Of a stretch of DNA of 64,000 bases, positions 28,551-37,753 are shown piece by piece. The notes under the pieces are model-generated. The model was given only the letters and a program-made list of their open reading frames with translations, ran no database searches and was not told the origin of the DNA. This DNA comes from Gimesia sp. (GTDB lineage: Bacteria; Planctomycetota; Planctomycetia; Planctomycetales; Planctomycetaceae). The stretch spans positions 96,530-160,529 of the forward strand of contig NZ_JAVJSQ010000003.1 in assembly GCF_040219335.1 (NCBI RefSeq), read 5' to 3'. The position numbers and the translations under genes are program-made. Positions within the stretch are counted from its first letter, which is position 1. Every line of letters starts with the position of its first letter.

Positions 28551-29582
28551 ATGTCTTACCTATATCACACATGCCTGTTGCTCTCCACATTGTCAGGCAA
28601 TCAACAGTGCACGGAAAGCGAAATTCTGCATCGGTATGAATTTCAGGAAGTACATATGGGAGTGCAGTGGAGAATCACATTATATGCAACGGACAAACCA
28701 ATCGCAAACAATGCCTCTCAAATTGCTTTTCGCCGTGTAAAGGAACTTAACAAAGTCCTCAGCGATTACGATCCCAACAGCGAGTTAAACCAGTTGTGTC
28801 TATTATCCGGGCCGGGAAAGCCAGTCAAAGTCAGTCCCGACCTGTTCCAGGTACTGAAAAAAAGTCAAGCACTTTCCCAGGAGACCGCTGGCGCGTTCGA
28901 CGTCACCATCAGTCCCGTAGTCCGCCTCTGGCGCAGAGCCCGTCGACGTAAAGAGTTGCCTGACAGTGAACGACTGCAGGCCGCCCGGGATCTGGTCGGT
29001 TATGAATTGATGCGACTATCTGAACAGAACCAGACCGTTGAACTCCTCAAGCCGGGCATGCGATTAGATCTCGGGGGAATCGCCAAAGGGTATGCAGCAG
29101 ACGTCGCGATTCGAGTTTTGAAAGAACATGGAATTGACCGGGTGATGATTGACGCCAGCGGCGATCTGTCACTGGGGGCTCCCCCTCCTGGAAGTTGTGG
29201 CTGGAAGATCGGCATCTCTTCGACAGATGCCCCGGATGCCAAAATTGATCGTTACCTCATGTTGAGAGACTGCGCAGTCGCCACTTCGGGTGACACGTTT
29301 CAGCACGTGGTCATCAATAGCACTCGCTATTCGCATATCGTGAATCCCCATACCGGCCTCGGTCTGACCGATCGTAGTCGCGTGACTGTGATCGCCCCTG
29401 ATGGAATCACAGCCGACAGCCTGGCTTCCGCGATTAGCGTTTTGGGACCGGAAAAAGGAATTGCACTGTTAAGTCAGAAACCGGGCACGGCCTGCCTGAT
29501 CCTGAGACATGAACAGGATCAGTTAAAGTCATATGAATCTCCCTGCTTCTCCTGCTTTGAAGCATCCCAGACCGCCCCCTGA
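28551..29582 (+). CDS. FAD:protein FMN transferase (ApbE family)
   Basis: About 343 residues. ATG 28551 follows a GGATGTGAAG ribosome site; the longer frame from 28437 would overlap the divergent gene and is unlikely. The ApbE signatures are MGVQWRITLYA near the start, NQLC in the substrate loop, RLDLGGIAKGYAAD (FAD pocket) and the DGITADSLASAISVLGPEKG block with the Mg-binding Asp/Thr. The family attaches FMN to Thr of flavoproteins such as NqrB/C or RnfG in the membrane or periplasm. A short N-terminal hydrophobic stretch ends in Cys, so it may be a lipoprotein. Confidence 0.92.
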   Translation: MSYLYHTCLLLSTLSGNQQCTESEILHRYEFQEVHMGVQWRITLYATDKPIANNASQIAFRRVKELNKVLSDYDPNSELNQLCLLSGPGKPVKVSPDLFQVLKKSQALSQETAGAFDVTISPVVRLWRRARRRKELPDSERLQAARDLVGYELMRLSEQNQTVELLKPGMRLDLGGIAKGYAADVAIRVLKEHGIDRVMIDASGDLSLGAPPPGSCGWKIGISSTDAPDAKIDRYLMLRDCAVATSGDTFQHVVINSTRYSHIVNPHTGLGLTDRSRVTVIAPDGITADSLASAISVLGPEKGIALLSQKPGTACLILRHEQDQLKSYESPCFSCFEASQTAP

Positions 29583-29592
29583 AAGGACATCC

Positions 29593-30510
29593 ATGACACA
29601 GAACCTGGTTTACCTGAATGGAGAATACGTTCCCGCGGATCAAGCCAAAATCTCCATCTTTGATGGTGCGATCAGCCTGGGAATGACAGTCACGGAATCG
29701 ACGCGCACGTTCGGTCATCAACCGTATCGTCTGCGGGATCATATCGACCGCTTATATCTCAGTCTCAAAGCAGCGCGGTTCGACGCCGGCATGACACCAG
29801 ACGAACTCGAAAAATTAACGCTTGAAGTCTGGCAGAAGAATGAACCCAATTATGACGCGGGAACCGATGCCTGGATCATCCATAACATCACACCGGGACA
29901 ATGGGTCCCTTCCAGCGGTCAAAAGCCGGCTGATTCCTCATCAACGGTGATGATCATCACCCTGCCCCTCGATCTGAGTTACTGGGCCGACTTCTACCAG
30001 ACAGGCTGTCACGCAGTGACTCCTTTCACCCGTATTCAACCCGCACAGTCGCTGGATGCCCGCATTAAGAACCGCAGCCGCTTCATCTACACACTGGCTG
30101 AATCTGAAGTGAAACTGGTCGATCCCAAAGCACAAAGTCTGCTGCTCGACACCGACGGTTATCTTTCCGAAAACAAAGGGGGGAACTTCTTCCTGGTTTC
30201 AAATAATCGCATTCGAACGCCCAGTACGATCAACTGTCTGGACGGCATCAGTCGACAGTCCATCTTTACCCTGGGAGAAAAACTGAATATCCCGGTCGAA
30301 GAATGTCAGCTGCTGCCTTATGATGTCACGACCGCGGATGAAGCCTTTTTCACCAGTACCCCCTATTGCATCATGCCGGCAACCAAATTTAACGGGCTTG
30401 AAATTGGTGATGGTAAAGTGGGGCCGATCACAAAACAGTTGATTGCAGCCTGGAGCGATCTGGTGGGCGTCGACATTATTGAGCAGGCTCAGGCCTCGAA
30501 AGTCTCTTGA
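29593..30510 (+). CDS. Class IV pyridoxal-phosphate aminotransferase (branched-chain / D-amino-acid type)
   Basis: About 305 residues. ATG 29593 has GAAAGGA upstream; a longer frame from 29533 would overlap apbE. Family features are LNGEYVPADQAKISIFDGAISLG, the PLP lysine in ARIKNRSRF, SENKGGNFFLVSNNRIRTP (a variant of SEG-NIF) and GISRQSIFTLGEKLNIPVEE. It transfers amino groups between branched-chain or D-amino acids and 2-oxoglutarate, or acts as aminodeoxychorismate lyase; these cannot be told apart here. It starts 10 bases after apbE, so the two may be co-transcribed. Confidence 0.9.
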   Translation: MTQNLVYLNGEYVPADQAKISIFDGAISLGMTVTESTRTFGHQPYRLRDHIDRLYLSLKAARFDAGMTPDELEKLTLEVWQKNEPNYDAGTDAWIIHNITPGQWVPSSGQKPADSSSTVMIITLPLDLSYWADFYQTGCHAVTPFTRIQPAQSLDARIKNRSRFIYTLAESEVKLVDPKAQSLLLDTDGYLSENKGGNFFLVSNNRIRTPSTINCLDGISRQSIFTLGEKLNIPVEECQLLPYDVTTADEAFFTSTPYCIMPATKFNGLEIGDGKVGPITKQLIAAWSDLVGVDIIEQAQASKVS

Positions 30511-30532
30511 ATTGGCAGCAGACGACTGCCCC

Positions 30533-31981
30533 TCAAGCCAGCAACATATCAAGAACTTCACCTTCTACTCCGGTGAGTCGGTAATCCAGCCCCTTGTGTT
30601 TGAGGATCAGCTTTGTGTGGTCGAAGCCCAGCTGATGGAGAATCGTCGCATGCAGATTATGCAGGTGCACGGGCTGCTCAACCGGATGGAAGCCAAGATC
30701 GTCTGTTTTCCCGATGACCGTTCCAGCCTTCACGCCGCCCCCTGCCATGAGCATTGTAAAGCTGAAGGGATGGTGATCCCGTCCTTCCCGCCCTGGCGAT
30801 GAGCCTCGACGGACTTCGGTCATTGGCGTCCTGCCAAATTCCGCTCCCCAGATCACCAGTGTGTCATCCAGCAGACCCCGCTGCTTGAGGTCTTTGATCA
30901 GAGCCGCACAGGGCTGATCAGTCATCTCGCAATTTGTCTTCAGATTCTTATCCAGATTGGAATGATCGTCCCAGGTCGAATGATACAACTGCACAAAGCG
31001 GACGCCACGTTCAACCATTCGGCGGGCCAGCAGTGCATTGCTGCCAAACCAGTTGGTCGTCTCGTTTTCAATGCCGTACATGTCCAGCGTTGCTTTGGAC
31101 TCATCACTGAAATCCAGCAGATCCGGTGCGGCCGTCTGCATACGATACGCCAGTTCGTACGCAGCTATTCGCGATGCAATTTCCGGATCCCCAACCTGAT
31201 CGAACCGTTGTGCGTTCAGATCCCGAATCGTATTGATTCGAGCCTGCTGCATGGCCGGTGAAACCCCTTCCGGATTGGAGAGATACAAAATGGCCTCACC
31301 CCGACTGCGGAAGGTCACGCCTCGGTAGGTGGAAGGTAGAATTCCATTGGTCCATAACGAAGAACCGCCGTCTACACCTTTGCCCGAATTTGAGAGCAGC
31401 ACAACATAGCCGGGCAGGTTTTCCGATTCACTCCCCAGCCCATAGGTCACCCAGGAGCCCATACTGGGACGGTCGAACATGGTCGAGCCGCTGTTCATCA
31501 GCATCTGGGCGGGGTGGTGGTTGCTGACGTCAGTCTGAACCGTCCGAATCATACACAGATCATCGGCGCATGTTCCCAGGTGTGGCAGGTTATCTGAAAA
31601 ATCGAGTCCCGCTGCCCCATACTTTTTGAATTTCCGAGGTGACGCCATCACCTGGGCCGTCGTTTTGATCAGAGCGTCCTGAATTCCTTTCAGAAAGGAC
31701 TCAGGCACCGGCTGACCGTGCAGCTTCTGTAACTGTGGTTTCGGATCGAAGAGATCCAGCTGGCTTGGACCGCCTGACATGAAAATGAAAATCACGTTTT
31801 TGGCCCGGGGTTTGAAATGCGGCGTCTTAACCGCAAGAGGATTCACCGCATTCAGGGCACCGGATTCTGCCAGACCATCGCGAGCCAGCAGGCTGCTGAG
31901 CGCCATTCCCCCCAGGCCACAAGCCGTGGACTGCAGAAAGTGTCGTCGTTTCAAATTAAGCCAGGGATCAGGTGATAGCAT
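30533..31981 (-). CDS. DUF1501 protein (planctomycete, sulfatase-like fold), Tat-type leader
   Basis: 482 residues. The leader LKRRHFLQSTACGLGGMALSSLL is twin-arginine-like. Typical DUF1501 blocks follow: VIFIFMSGGPSQLDLFDPKP, HLGTCADDLCMIRT, HHPAQMLMNSGS, FVQLYHSTWDDHSNLDKNL and DDTLVIWGAEFGRTPM, with HHPFSFTMLMAGGGVKAG. This alkaline-phosphatase/sulfatase-superfamily type occurs in many copies in Planctomycetes with no settled substrate. It lies 5 bases after the PSD1-type gene on the same strand, the standard pairing. Confidence 0.95.
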   Translation of the reverse strand: MLSPDPWLNLKRRHFLQSTACGLGGMALSSLLARDGLAESGALNAVNPLAVKTPHFKPRAKNVIFIFMSGGPSQLDLFDPKPQLQKLHGQPVPESFLKGIQDALIKTTAQVMASPRKFKKYGAAGLDFSDNLPHLGTCADDLCMIRTVQTDVSNHHPAQMLMNSGSTMFDRPSMGSWVTYGLGSESENLPGYVVLLSNSGKGVDGGSSLWTNGILPSTYRGVTFRSRGEAILYLSNPEGVSPAMQQARINTIRDLNAQRFDQVGDPEIASRIAAYELAYRMQTAAPDLLDFSDESKATLDMYGIENETTNWFGSNALLARRMVERGVRFVQLYHSTWDDHSNLDKNLKTNCEMTDQPCAALIKDLKQRGLLDDTLVIWGAEFGRTPMTEVRRGSSPGREGRDHHPFSFTMLMAGGGVKAGTVIGKTDDLGFHPVEQPVHLHNLHATILHQLGFDHTKLILKHKGLDYRLTGVEGEVLDMLLA

Positions 31982-31986
31982 CGCTG

Positions 31987-34575
31987 TCAGTCCCGTGTTA
32001 TGAATTCATGCAGGTTGAGTAAGACACTCGCCACAAGCGTCCAGGCCACGTCCTGTTTTTCAGCAGGCGTTCTGTCAGCTGGCTGTTGAGCAATCTGCTT
32101 ACGACAAAGCTCCTTCAAGCGTTCCCGTTCCATTTCCAGCGGTTCTCGTGCCAGGCAGAGACGGAACGCATAGCTCATCTGTTGATCGAGGTCCCCCGAA
32201 CTCTCCCGGGTAACACGTCGTCCCAGATGTTGTGCTGCTTCGTAAAAGACAGGATCGTTCAACAGAGTTAAAGCCTGCAGCGGTGTATTAGACCGATCGC
32301 GTCTGGTGCAGGTCTGACTCGGATTCGGAGCATCGAAGATCACTGACTGAGCATAAGGCGAAGTCCTGAGAATCAACGTATAAAGCCCTCTGCGATAGCG
32401 ATCGTTCCCCGTACTGACATCCCAGGTATTGGAACCAAAGGCTTCCATCACGACGCTGTCCGGCTGGGGAGGCCGCACACAGGGGCCACCCAGCTCTCGA
32501 GTCAGCAAACCACTGACCGCGAGTGCCTGATCGCGCACGAGTTCGGCAGAGAGCCTCAGATTCGCCTGATGGCTCAGAAGTCGATTCGCGGGATCTTTTT
32601 CCTGCATGTCCGGTCGTGTCTTTGATGACTGTCTGTACGTCGCAGAAGTCACGATCAGGCGATGCAGGGCTTTGACATCCCAGCCACTCTTCTGGAATCG
32701 CCGTGCCAGCCGGTCCAACAGTCGTGGATGTGAAGGACGATCCCCCTGGGTACCGAAGTCATCTGACGATATCACAATTCCCTGGCCGAAATATTCCTGC
32801 CAGACACGGTTCACAGTCACCCGGGCTGTCAGCGGATTTGAGTCGGAAACCAGCCAGCGAGCCAGATCAAGTCGATCCGGCTTCCCTGAGGGCTGGAAGG
32901 TCGGTAAGGAACGGGGCGTCCCTGGTGCCACAGGGATTCCGGGAGAAAGATGGGAACCGCGTAGATGCACAAACGCCTGATTCGACGTCTGCATCTCACG
33001 CATCGCGGGAGCACGCGAAACCGCCGGAAACTCGTTTCGTAAAGCAGTCAGGTTTCGAGCAAGTTCACCCAGTTTGAGTTCTTTAAAACGGACACTGTCT
33101 ACCAGATGGCCGCGAGCCAGAAAGTAATCCAGCAGATCGTCACGCTGCCTCTGTGAACGCTCTGAGGGATCCAGCTTAAGGATCTCCAGGCCTTCCTGTT
33201 GCCCCTCCCCGGATTTGACGCCCCACACCAGACCCATCACTTCCCAGGCCCGGGCCCAGTGATGATCTTCCGCAGGGTGCTCTGAGGCATGTAGCATTTT
33301 CTGCTCCCACTCTCGCTGCAAATGTTCGAGCGGTTCGCGAATGGGATCGATGAGTGCCTGTCGTTTCTGCTGATAAGTCGCCTGTTGCGCGACCAGATCC
33401 TGATCCTGTTTCAAGGGAGCATCAATGTTGACTTCATAGGCTGAATTAAAAAAGGCGTAGAGCTGATAGAACTCTTTCTGGCTGATCGGATCGTACTTGT
33501 GGTTATGGCAGCGGCAGCAGTCCAGCGTGAGCCCCAGCCAGATCGTTCCCACCAGTTTAGTACGATCGACTACTTTATTGACCCGAAACTCTTCCAGGTC
33601 GGCGCCTCCCTCACGGTTACTCAAGGTCTGGCGCAGGAACCCGGTGCCGGCGTGTGCTTCAGTCGAACTCTCGGGCAACAGATCGCCGGCAATTTGCTCA
33701 ATCGTAAATTGATCGAAAGATTTGTTCTGGTTGAGTGATTGGACTACCCAGTCGCGAAACCGCCAGGCATGCGGTCGGACGGCATCGGTCAGATATCCAT
33801 CACTGTCAGCGTAATGACACAAGTCGAGCCAGGGCCGAGCCCATTTCTCACCGAAGTGCGGTGACTGCAGGAGACGATCCACAAGTCGCTCGTAGGCATC
33901 TGGCCGCTTATCCTTCAAAAAAGCCGTTACCTCTTCTGGCGAGGGAGGCAGCCCGGTGAGATCTAATGTAACACGACGGATGAGCGTCGTTTTGTTTGCC
34001 TCTACTGAGGGAGTCATCTGTTCCTGATCCAGTCGATGCAGGATGAAATAATCGATTTCATTTCGACACCAGTCACTCTTTCTGACAGATGGCAGTTTTG
34101 GATTAGAAATCGGCTGAAAAGCCCAGTGCGACTTCTGGGTGCTCGGTGCTGTTTCACTGTCTAAGACAATCTTTTCAGGCCAGGTTGCTCCCTGCTGGAT
34201 CCAATCCCGAATTAAAGCTATCTCGCGTGCCGATAACCGCTCTCCTTCGGGAGGCATCACTATCTTGTCAGGATGAGTCCCCGAGATCATCTGAAACAAC
34301 AGGCTGCGGGCCGGCTGCTGGGGAATAACGGCTTTCCCATAATTCCCGCCAGCCAGAGTAGTGTGCCTGGTTGTGAGTGAAAAGCTGCTCCCCGGCTCAG
34401 CTCCTGAATGGCACTTCAGGCAATGGGTTTTGAAGATTGGCCGGATATCCTTCGCAAATGATATTTTCGTTTCCGCGCACAGAGCCTCTGTCCAGAGATT
34501 GCTGGAAAAGCAGAAGATAATAGCCAGAGCGATCCAGTTCGCTCGAGTCGACCGGATCGTAAATCTCTCACTCAT
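31987..34575 (-). CDS. PSD1-type protein: cytochrome c, DUF1549 and DUF1553 domains
   Basis: About 862 residues. The ATG at 34575 is preferred to 34620 because GAGAGGAG lies upstream. A signal peptide precedes a planctomycete cytochrome-c-like domain with a C-x-x-C-H haem motif (C52, C55, H56; HCLKCHSG). DUF1549 follows (WCRNEIDYFILHRLDQEQM, RRVTLDLTGLPPSPEEV, KWARPWLDLCHYADSDGY) and then DUF1553 (LARWLVSDSNPLTARVTVNRVWQ, SNTPLQALTLLNDPVFYEAA). It is probably a periplasmic or outer-surface electron-transfer-linked protein paired with DUF1501. Substrates are unknown. Confidence 0.95.
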   Translation of the reverse strand: MSERFTIRSTRANWIALAIIFCFSSNLWTEALCAETKISFAKDIRPIFKTHCLKCHSGAEPGSSFSLTTRHTTLAGGNYGKAVIPQQPARSLLFQMISGTHPDKIVMPPEGERLSAREIALIRDWIQQGATWPEKIVLDSETAPSTQKSHWAFQPISNPKLPSVRKSDWCRNEIDYFILHRLDQEQMTPSVEANKTTLIRRVTLDLTGLPPSPEEVTAFLKDKRPDAYERLVDRLLQSPHFGEKWARPWLDLCHYADSDGYLTDAVRPHAWRFRDWVVQSLNQNKSFDQFTIEQIAGDLLPESSTEAHAGTGFLRQTLSNREGGADLEEFRVNKVVDRTKLVGTIWLGLTLDCCRCHNHKYDPISQKEFYQLYAFFNSAYEVNIDAPLKQDQDLVAQQATYQQKRQALIDPIREPLEHLQREWEQKMLHASEHPAEDHHWARAWEVMGLVWGVKSGEGQQEGLEILKLDPSERSQRQRDDLLDYFLARGHLVDSVRFKELKLGELARNLTALRNEFPAVSRAPAMREMQTSNQAFVHLRGSHLSPGIPVAPGTPRSLPTFQPSGKPDRLDLARWLVSDSNPLTARVTVNRVWQEYFGQGIVISSDDFGTQGDRPSHPRLLDRLARRFQKSGWDVKALHRLIVTSATYRQSSKTRPDMQEKDPANRLLSHQANLRLSAELVRDQALAVSGLLTRELGGPCVRPPQPDSVVMEAFGSNTWDVSTGNDRYRRGLYTLILRTSPYAQSVIFDAPNPSQTCTRRDRSNTPLQALTLLNDPVFYEAAQHLGRRVTRESSGDLDQQMSYAFRLCLAREPLEMERERLKELCRKQIAQQPADRTPAEKQDVAWTLVASVLLNLHEFITRD

Positions 34576-34701
34576 AAAAACTCCTCTCAATAGATTTGAG
34601 GAAGGAATATTTTGAGTCATTCCTGATTTAACACCACGAGCCAGTTACACATCCCATAATTCGAAAACTCAATGTGAGGCACTATTTGTGCTTTCATAAT
34701 G

Positions 34702-34734
34702 AAAAAACGCTGCTGTCGTATTAGAACAGCAGCG
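34702..34734 (-). terminator. Rho-independent terminator
   Basis: Perfect 9-bp stem 34708-34716 / 34726-34734 with a 9-nt loop, then six T on the minus strand, about 40 bases beyond the stop of the 34776-35177 gene. Confidence 0.85.
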
Positions 34735-34775
34735 AATTCAAACAAGAATCAACTAATTGAATTAAGATGATCGAT

Positions 34776-35177
34776 TTATTGAGCACTCTTTAAATCAAAA
34801 TCGAAGGATTTATTTGCATCCGAGACATTCGCTTTCAGGGGAGTCTCCTCTCCCTGATATTCTTTCAGTTTTGGATTTGGTCCACCATTCATCATCCGAT
34901 CAACATTGACCTTATACTCACGTGGGGCATTAACAGCCACGGTGTATTTGCCTTGGCTGTCTGTCATTGTCATCGCTGTTCCTACGAGTGCGTCACCATC
35001 AGCAGGAAGAAATGATACTTGTGCGTCAGTCAGAGGTTTTCCATCCAGTTTGACCACCCCGGTGATCTCCACAGATTGACTCTCATCTACCATTTCCTGA
35101 TTTCCACATCCACAGATGACAGAAATCATTATCAACAGAATGCCTGGACGTAAAGACTTTACATTTGCGCTTAACAT
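34776..35177 (-). CDS. Carboxypeptidase-regulatory-like lipoprotein (module 1)
   Basis: 133 residues with a lipoprotein signal (ICGCGN, Cys in the lipobox). A single beta-sandwich carries the pattern VKLDGKPLTDAQVSFLPADG, DSQGKYTVAVNAPREYKV, typical of planctomycete transthyretin/carboxypeptidase-regulatory-like lipoproteins. It follows the DUF1559 gene on the same strand by 102 bases, as the 39627 gene follows the second DUF1559 gene. Confidence 0.83.
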   Translation of the reverse strand: MLSANVKSLRPGILLIMISVICGCGNQEMVDESQSVEITGVVKLDGKPLTDAQVSFLPADGDALVGTAMTMTDSQGKYTVAVNAPREYKVNVDRMMNGGPNPKLKEYQGEETPLKANVSDANKSFDFDLKSAQ

Positions 35178-35279
35178 ATTAATCCTATTACATCACAATA
35201 ATCAACAGGGAAAAACTGCTACACACCAGACACATGCCAGGCGTGTAGCAATTGATTTAATTTGACTCAGACAGAATGA

Positions 35280-36215
35280 TCAGGGGACTTCAACCACCTC
35301 ACCACCACGGGGCGTGCATAATGCCTGCCACTGTCTCCCATCGATATTTTCGCTGATGAAACGAACTGCCCCGTCCATAAACCCACAGTGCACACCACCT
35401 TCATGATAGCTCCCTACAGTGCCCCAGTTATGGGTTGTGCTATAAGTTGCTTTCGGATTATTAGGAGTGGAGTCAATGCGTGTTGAGAAACCAATGTTTC
35501 CCCAGCCTACAGCGGCATCATACCAGCTGCGTCCCATATTATTTTTGTGTGATGTCGGCAGGATGTAATCCAGCCCTTTGGCAAACTCAGAGAACGTAAT
35601 CGTATTACTGGTGCCGTCGGTCACATTCTGCAATCGCATTTGTGAATCATAGACAGCTCCGGAGGCGTCATCGACAATCCCCCAACGCGAAGCAAAAATT
35701 CCATTCGTTGTTGAAGAGCCATGGCGTCCGCATAAGCCCCAACCATGATTGGCACTGGCCGTCGGATAGTTATGCTGAGCGTAATTCGCATCGTCTACAA
35801 CCAGGGCACTGGGGCAGATAAAGACAGTTACCTTGGTTCGCCGGACCTCATGATTGACTGCGTCCTGAGGATCGACATAAAAATTAATGTTGTTGTAAAG
35901 CGGCGTCTGGTCCAGATAAGGCAACAACATTGTGTGAATCGTGTGAGCATAGTTCCCGTTATCTGTTTCACAACAACAGGACGTTGCGTTGTAATGATTC
36001 ACGCCACGTGGAATGATTCCAGCAGTTGTATCAATGTAGTTGTGTAATGCGAGGCCGAGTTGTTTGAGGTTATTCTTGCATTGACTGCGACGCGCAGCTT
36101 CTCGTGCCTGTTGGACCGCGGGGAGTAACAGAGCAATCAGAATCGCAATGATGGCTATCACCACCAGCAATTCGATTAAAGTGAAACCACTCTTTCGTTT
36201 AATGAAACGATACAT
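35280..36215 (-). CDS. DUF1559 pseudopilin-like protein (module 1)
   Basis: 311 residues. The N-terminus has a type IV prepilin cleavage motif ([20 protein letters not shown]) followed by the invariant planctomycete [20 protein letters not shown] and QLGLALHNY. The middle shows DUF1559 features (FICPSA, TDGTSNTITFSEF) and the C-terminus ends in a conserved GAVRFISENID segment. It is processed by a prepilin peptidase and resembles type II secretion pseudopilins, but DUF1559 proteins are found in dozens of copies and their role is unknown. Confidence 0.95.
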   Translation of the reverse strand: MYRFIKRKSGFTLIELLVVIAIIAILIALLLPAVQQAREAARRSQCKNNLKQLGLALHNYIDTTAGIIPRGVNHYNATSCCCETDNGNYAHTIHTMLLPYLDQTPLYNNINFYVDPQDAVNHEVRRTKVTVFICPSALVVDDANYAQHNYPTASANHGWGLCGRHGSSTTNGIFASRWGIVDDASGAVYDSQMRLQNVTDGTSNTITFSEFAKGLDYILPTSHKNNMGRSWYDAAVGWGNIGFSTRIDSTPNNPKATYSTTHNWGTVGSYHEGGVHCGFMDGAVRFISENIDGRQWQALCTPRGGEVVEVP

Positions 36216-36548
36216 GACGAGCTCCTGATTATAAGTATCAAAAAAGAAATGACTCCGTCAGAGTATGAGAGCGCTGGGAATTAGCGTTTCTTAATTAAGA
36301 GTTCTTTAATATTAGAGATGTATCTAATATTTCATACATTAATATAGATTTATGCAACAAGAGTTTTGTAAATTTTATTAATTGTTAGAAAATATTTATT
36401 TCCCCTTATATACTGACCATAATCCACATACAGTGTCCCTAAAACGGAATATTATTGCACGTTGATTTCTAATGTGACCTTATCAATACAGCTATCCCTA
36501 TCATTGATATTTCATCCCGTTCCAGCTTAATTTGCAGAAGAGCAACTC
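36216..36548. other. Divergent intergenic region, A+T-rich
   Basis: 333 bases between the DUF1559 gene (minus) and the TPR gene (plus). Composition is clearly more A+T-rich than its flanks, with several TTAAT and TATTA runs, fitting promoters in both directions. No open frame or RNA structure is supported. Confidence 0.55.
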
Positions 36549-37724
36549 TTGCGGAAACGACTTATAATACTGATCGCTATCTTTTGCCTGGTCTTTTTGA
36601 TCTGGATAGTCGCCCCGAAAAGTTCACAGATAGATCCAGCTCAGGCAGATGAAATTATTCAGACTGCAGAGCATCTGCTCGCTGACCAACAGCAGCCGGA
36701 AGCCATAGATATGCTTTTAAATCTGCTGGAGGTCGCTCCAGATAATCAAAAAGCCACATTTCTACTGGGCCATTGTTACTATCAGCAGAAAAACTATGAG
36801 CAGGCAGCCAACCAGTTTGGAAGTATTTTACCAGAGTCTGAGTATTATCAGCCTGCCTTGATGAATTCTGCAAAAGCGTATCTGAAAACGGCCAGAATGG
36901 AGCAAGCAGAGCGAGCACTCAAACAGTTCTTGCATAACGCACCTGCATCCCCATCAGTAATCACGGAATTACAATGGCTTTATTTTAACCAGTTCAGAGT
37001 GAGAGAAGCGAAAAGGCTATTGAGTGAAGCATTGCCGCTCTGCCAAAATCCGTATCCTTTACTTTACCATTTATTACAAATCGAATATTTTCCTCCCATC
37101 GCTCAAGAATCGATCAGCCTTCTGAAACGCATTAATGATGCAGAACCGGGCCAGGCTTCAATCGTACTGGCGCTGGGTTATTGCTACTGGAAACTTGGTC
37201 AGACAGATCGAGCCCGTGAGTTAATCGACCAGTCGCTAACCATCAATCCGACAAGACTGGAAACGATTCTCACCGCAGCTGACTTTTATCTGGAGACCGG
37301 GGATCTGAGAAAAAGTCAAAAACTGCTCCAACCCCCAAAAGCCTATCCTGATGAACTCCAGAAGCAATTACAGCACGACGATCGCTGGCACTTTCTGAAA
37401 AGTCGGCTCCACTTTCAAAACGATGAGCTACCGCAGGCACTGGAAGAAATTCAGCTGGCACTCAAGCTCAATCCAAATGAGATCAAATACCTGCAACATT
37501 CCGGCACGCTGTATCAAGCTTCCGGAGAATATGAGTCAGCTCAAAAACAGTTTCAACAGACTAAAAAAATGGCACGGAGCTATCAGGAGTTATACAAGTT
37601 TGTTGCCAGTGGAGCCTTGGACAAGCCTACCAGGGAAGATTGCCAGCGGATCGCCTCTCATCTGGAGACCCTGGAAAAAAAACAACAAGCCAGGTTATGG
37701 AAAAATATTGCTGCTTCGATGTGA
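36549..37724 (+). CDS. TPR-repeat protein with N-terminal membrane anchor
   Basis: 391 residues, TTG start at 36549. An N-terminal hydrophobic segment (about 4-22) anchors it. Helical repeats follow: ADEIIQTAEHLLADQQQPEAI, FLLGHCYYQQKNYEQAANQF, LALGYCYWKLGQTDRAREL, LHFQNDELPQALEEIQLALKL and YLQHSGTLYQASGEYESAQ, a clear TPR cadence. It runs straight into the ASPIC/UnbV gene (30 bases), suggesting co-transcription. The frame is rich in Gln/Lys and more A+T-rich than most window genes. Confidence 0.9.
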   Translation: MRKRLIILIAIFCLVFLIWIVAPKSSQIDPAQADEIIQTAEHLLADQQQPEAIDMLLNLLEVAPDNQKATFLLGHCYYQQKNYEQAANQFGSILPESEYYQPALMNSAKAYLKTARMEQAERALKQFLHNAPASPSVITELQWLYFNQFRVREAKRLLSEALPLCQNPYPLLYHLLQIEYFPPIAQESISLLKRINDAEPGQASIVLALGYCYWKLGQTDRARELIDQSLTINPTRLETILTAADFYLETGDLRKSQKLLQPPKAYPDELQKQLQHDDRWHFLKSRLHFQNDELPQALEEIQLALKLNPNEIKYLQHSGTLYQASGEYESAQKQFQQTKKMARSYQELYKFVASGALDKPTREDCQRIASHLETLEKKQQARLWKNIAASM

Positions 37725-37753
37725 AATCGAATTTGTTCTCAATTGGAAGTAAA

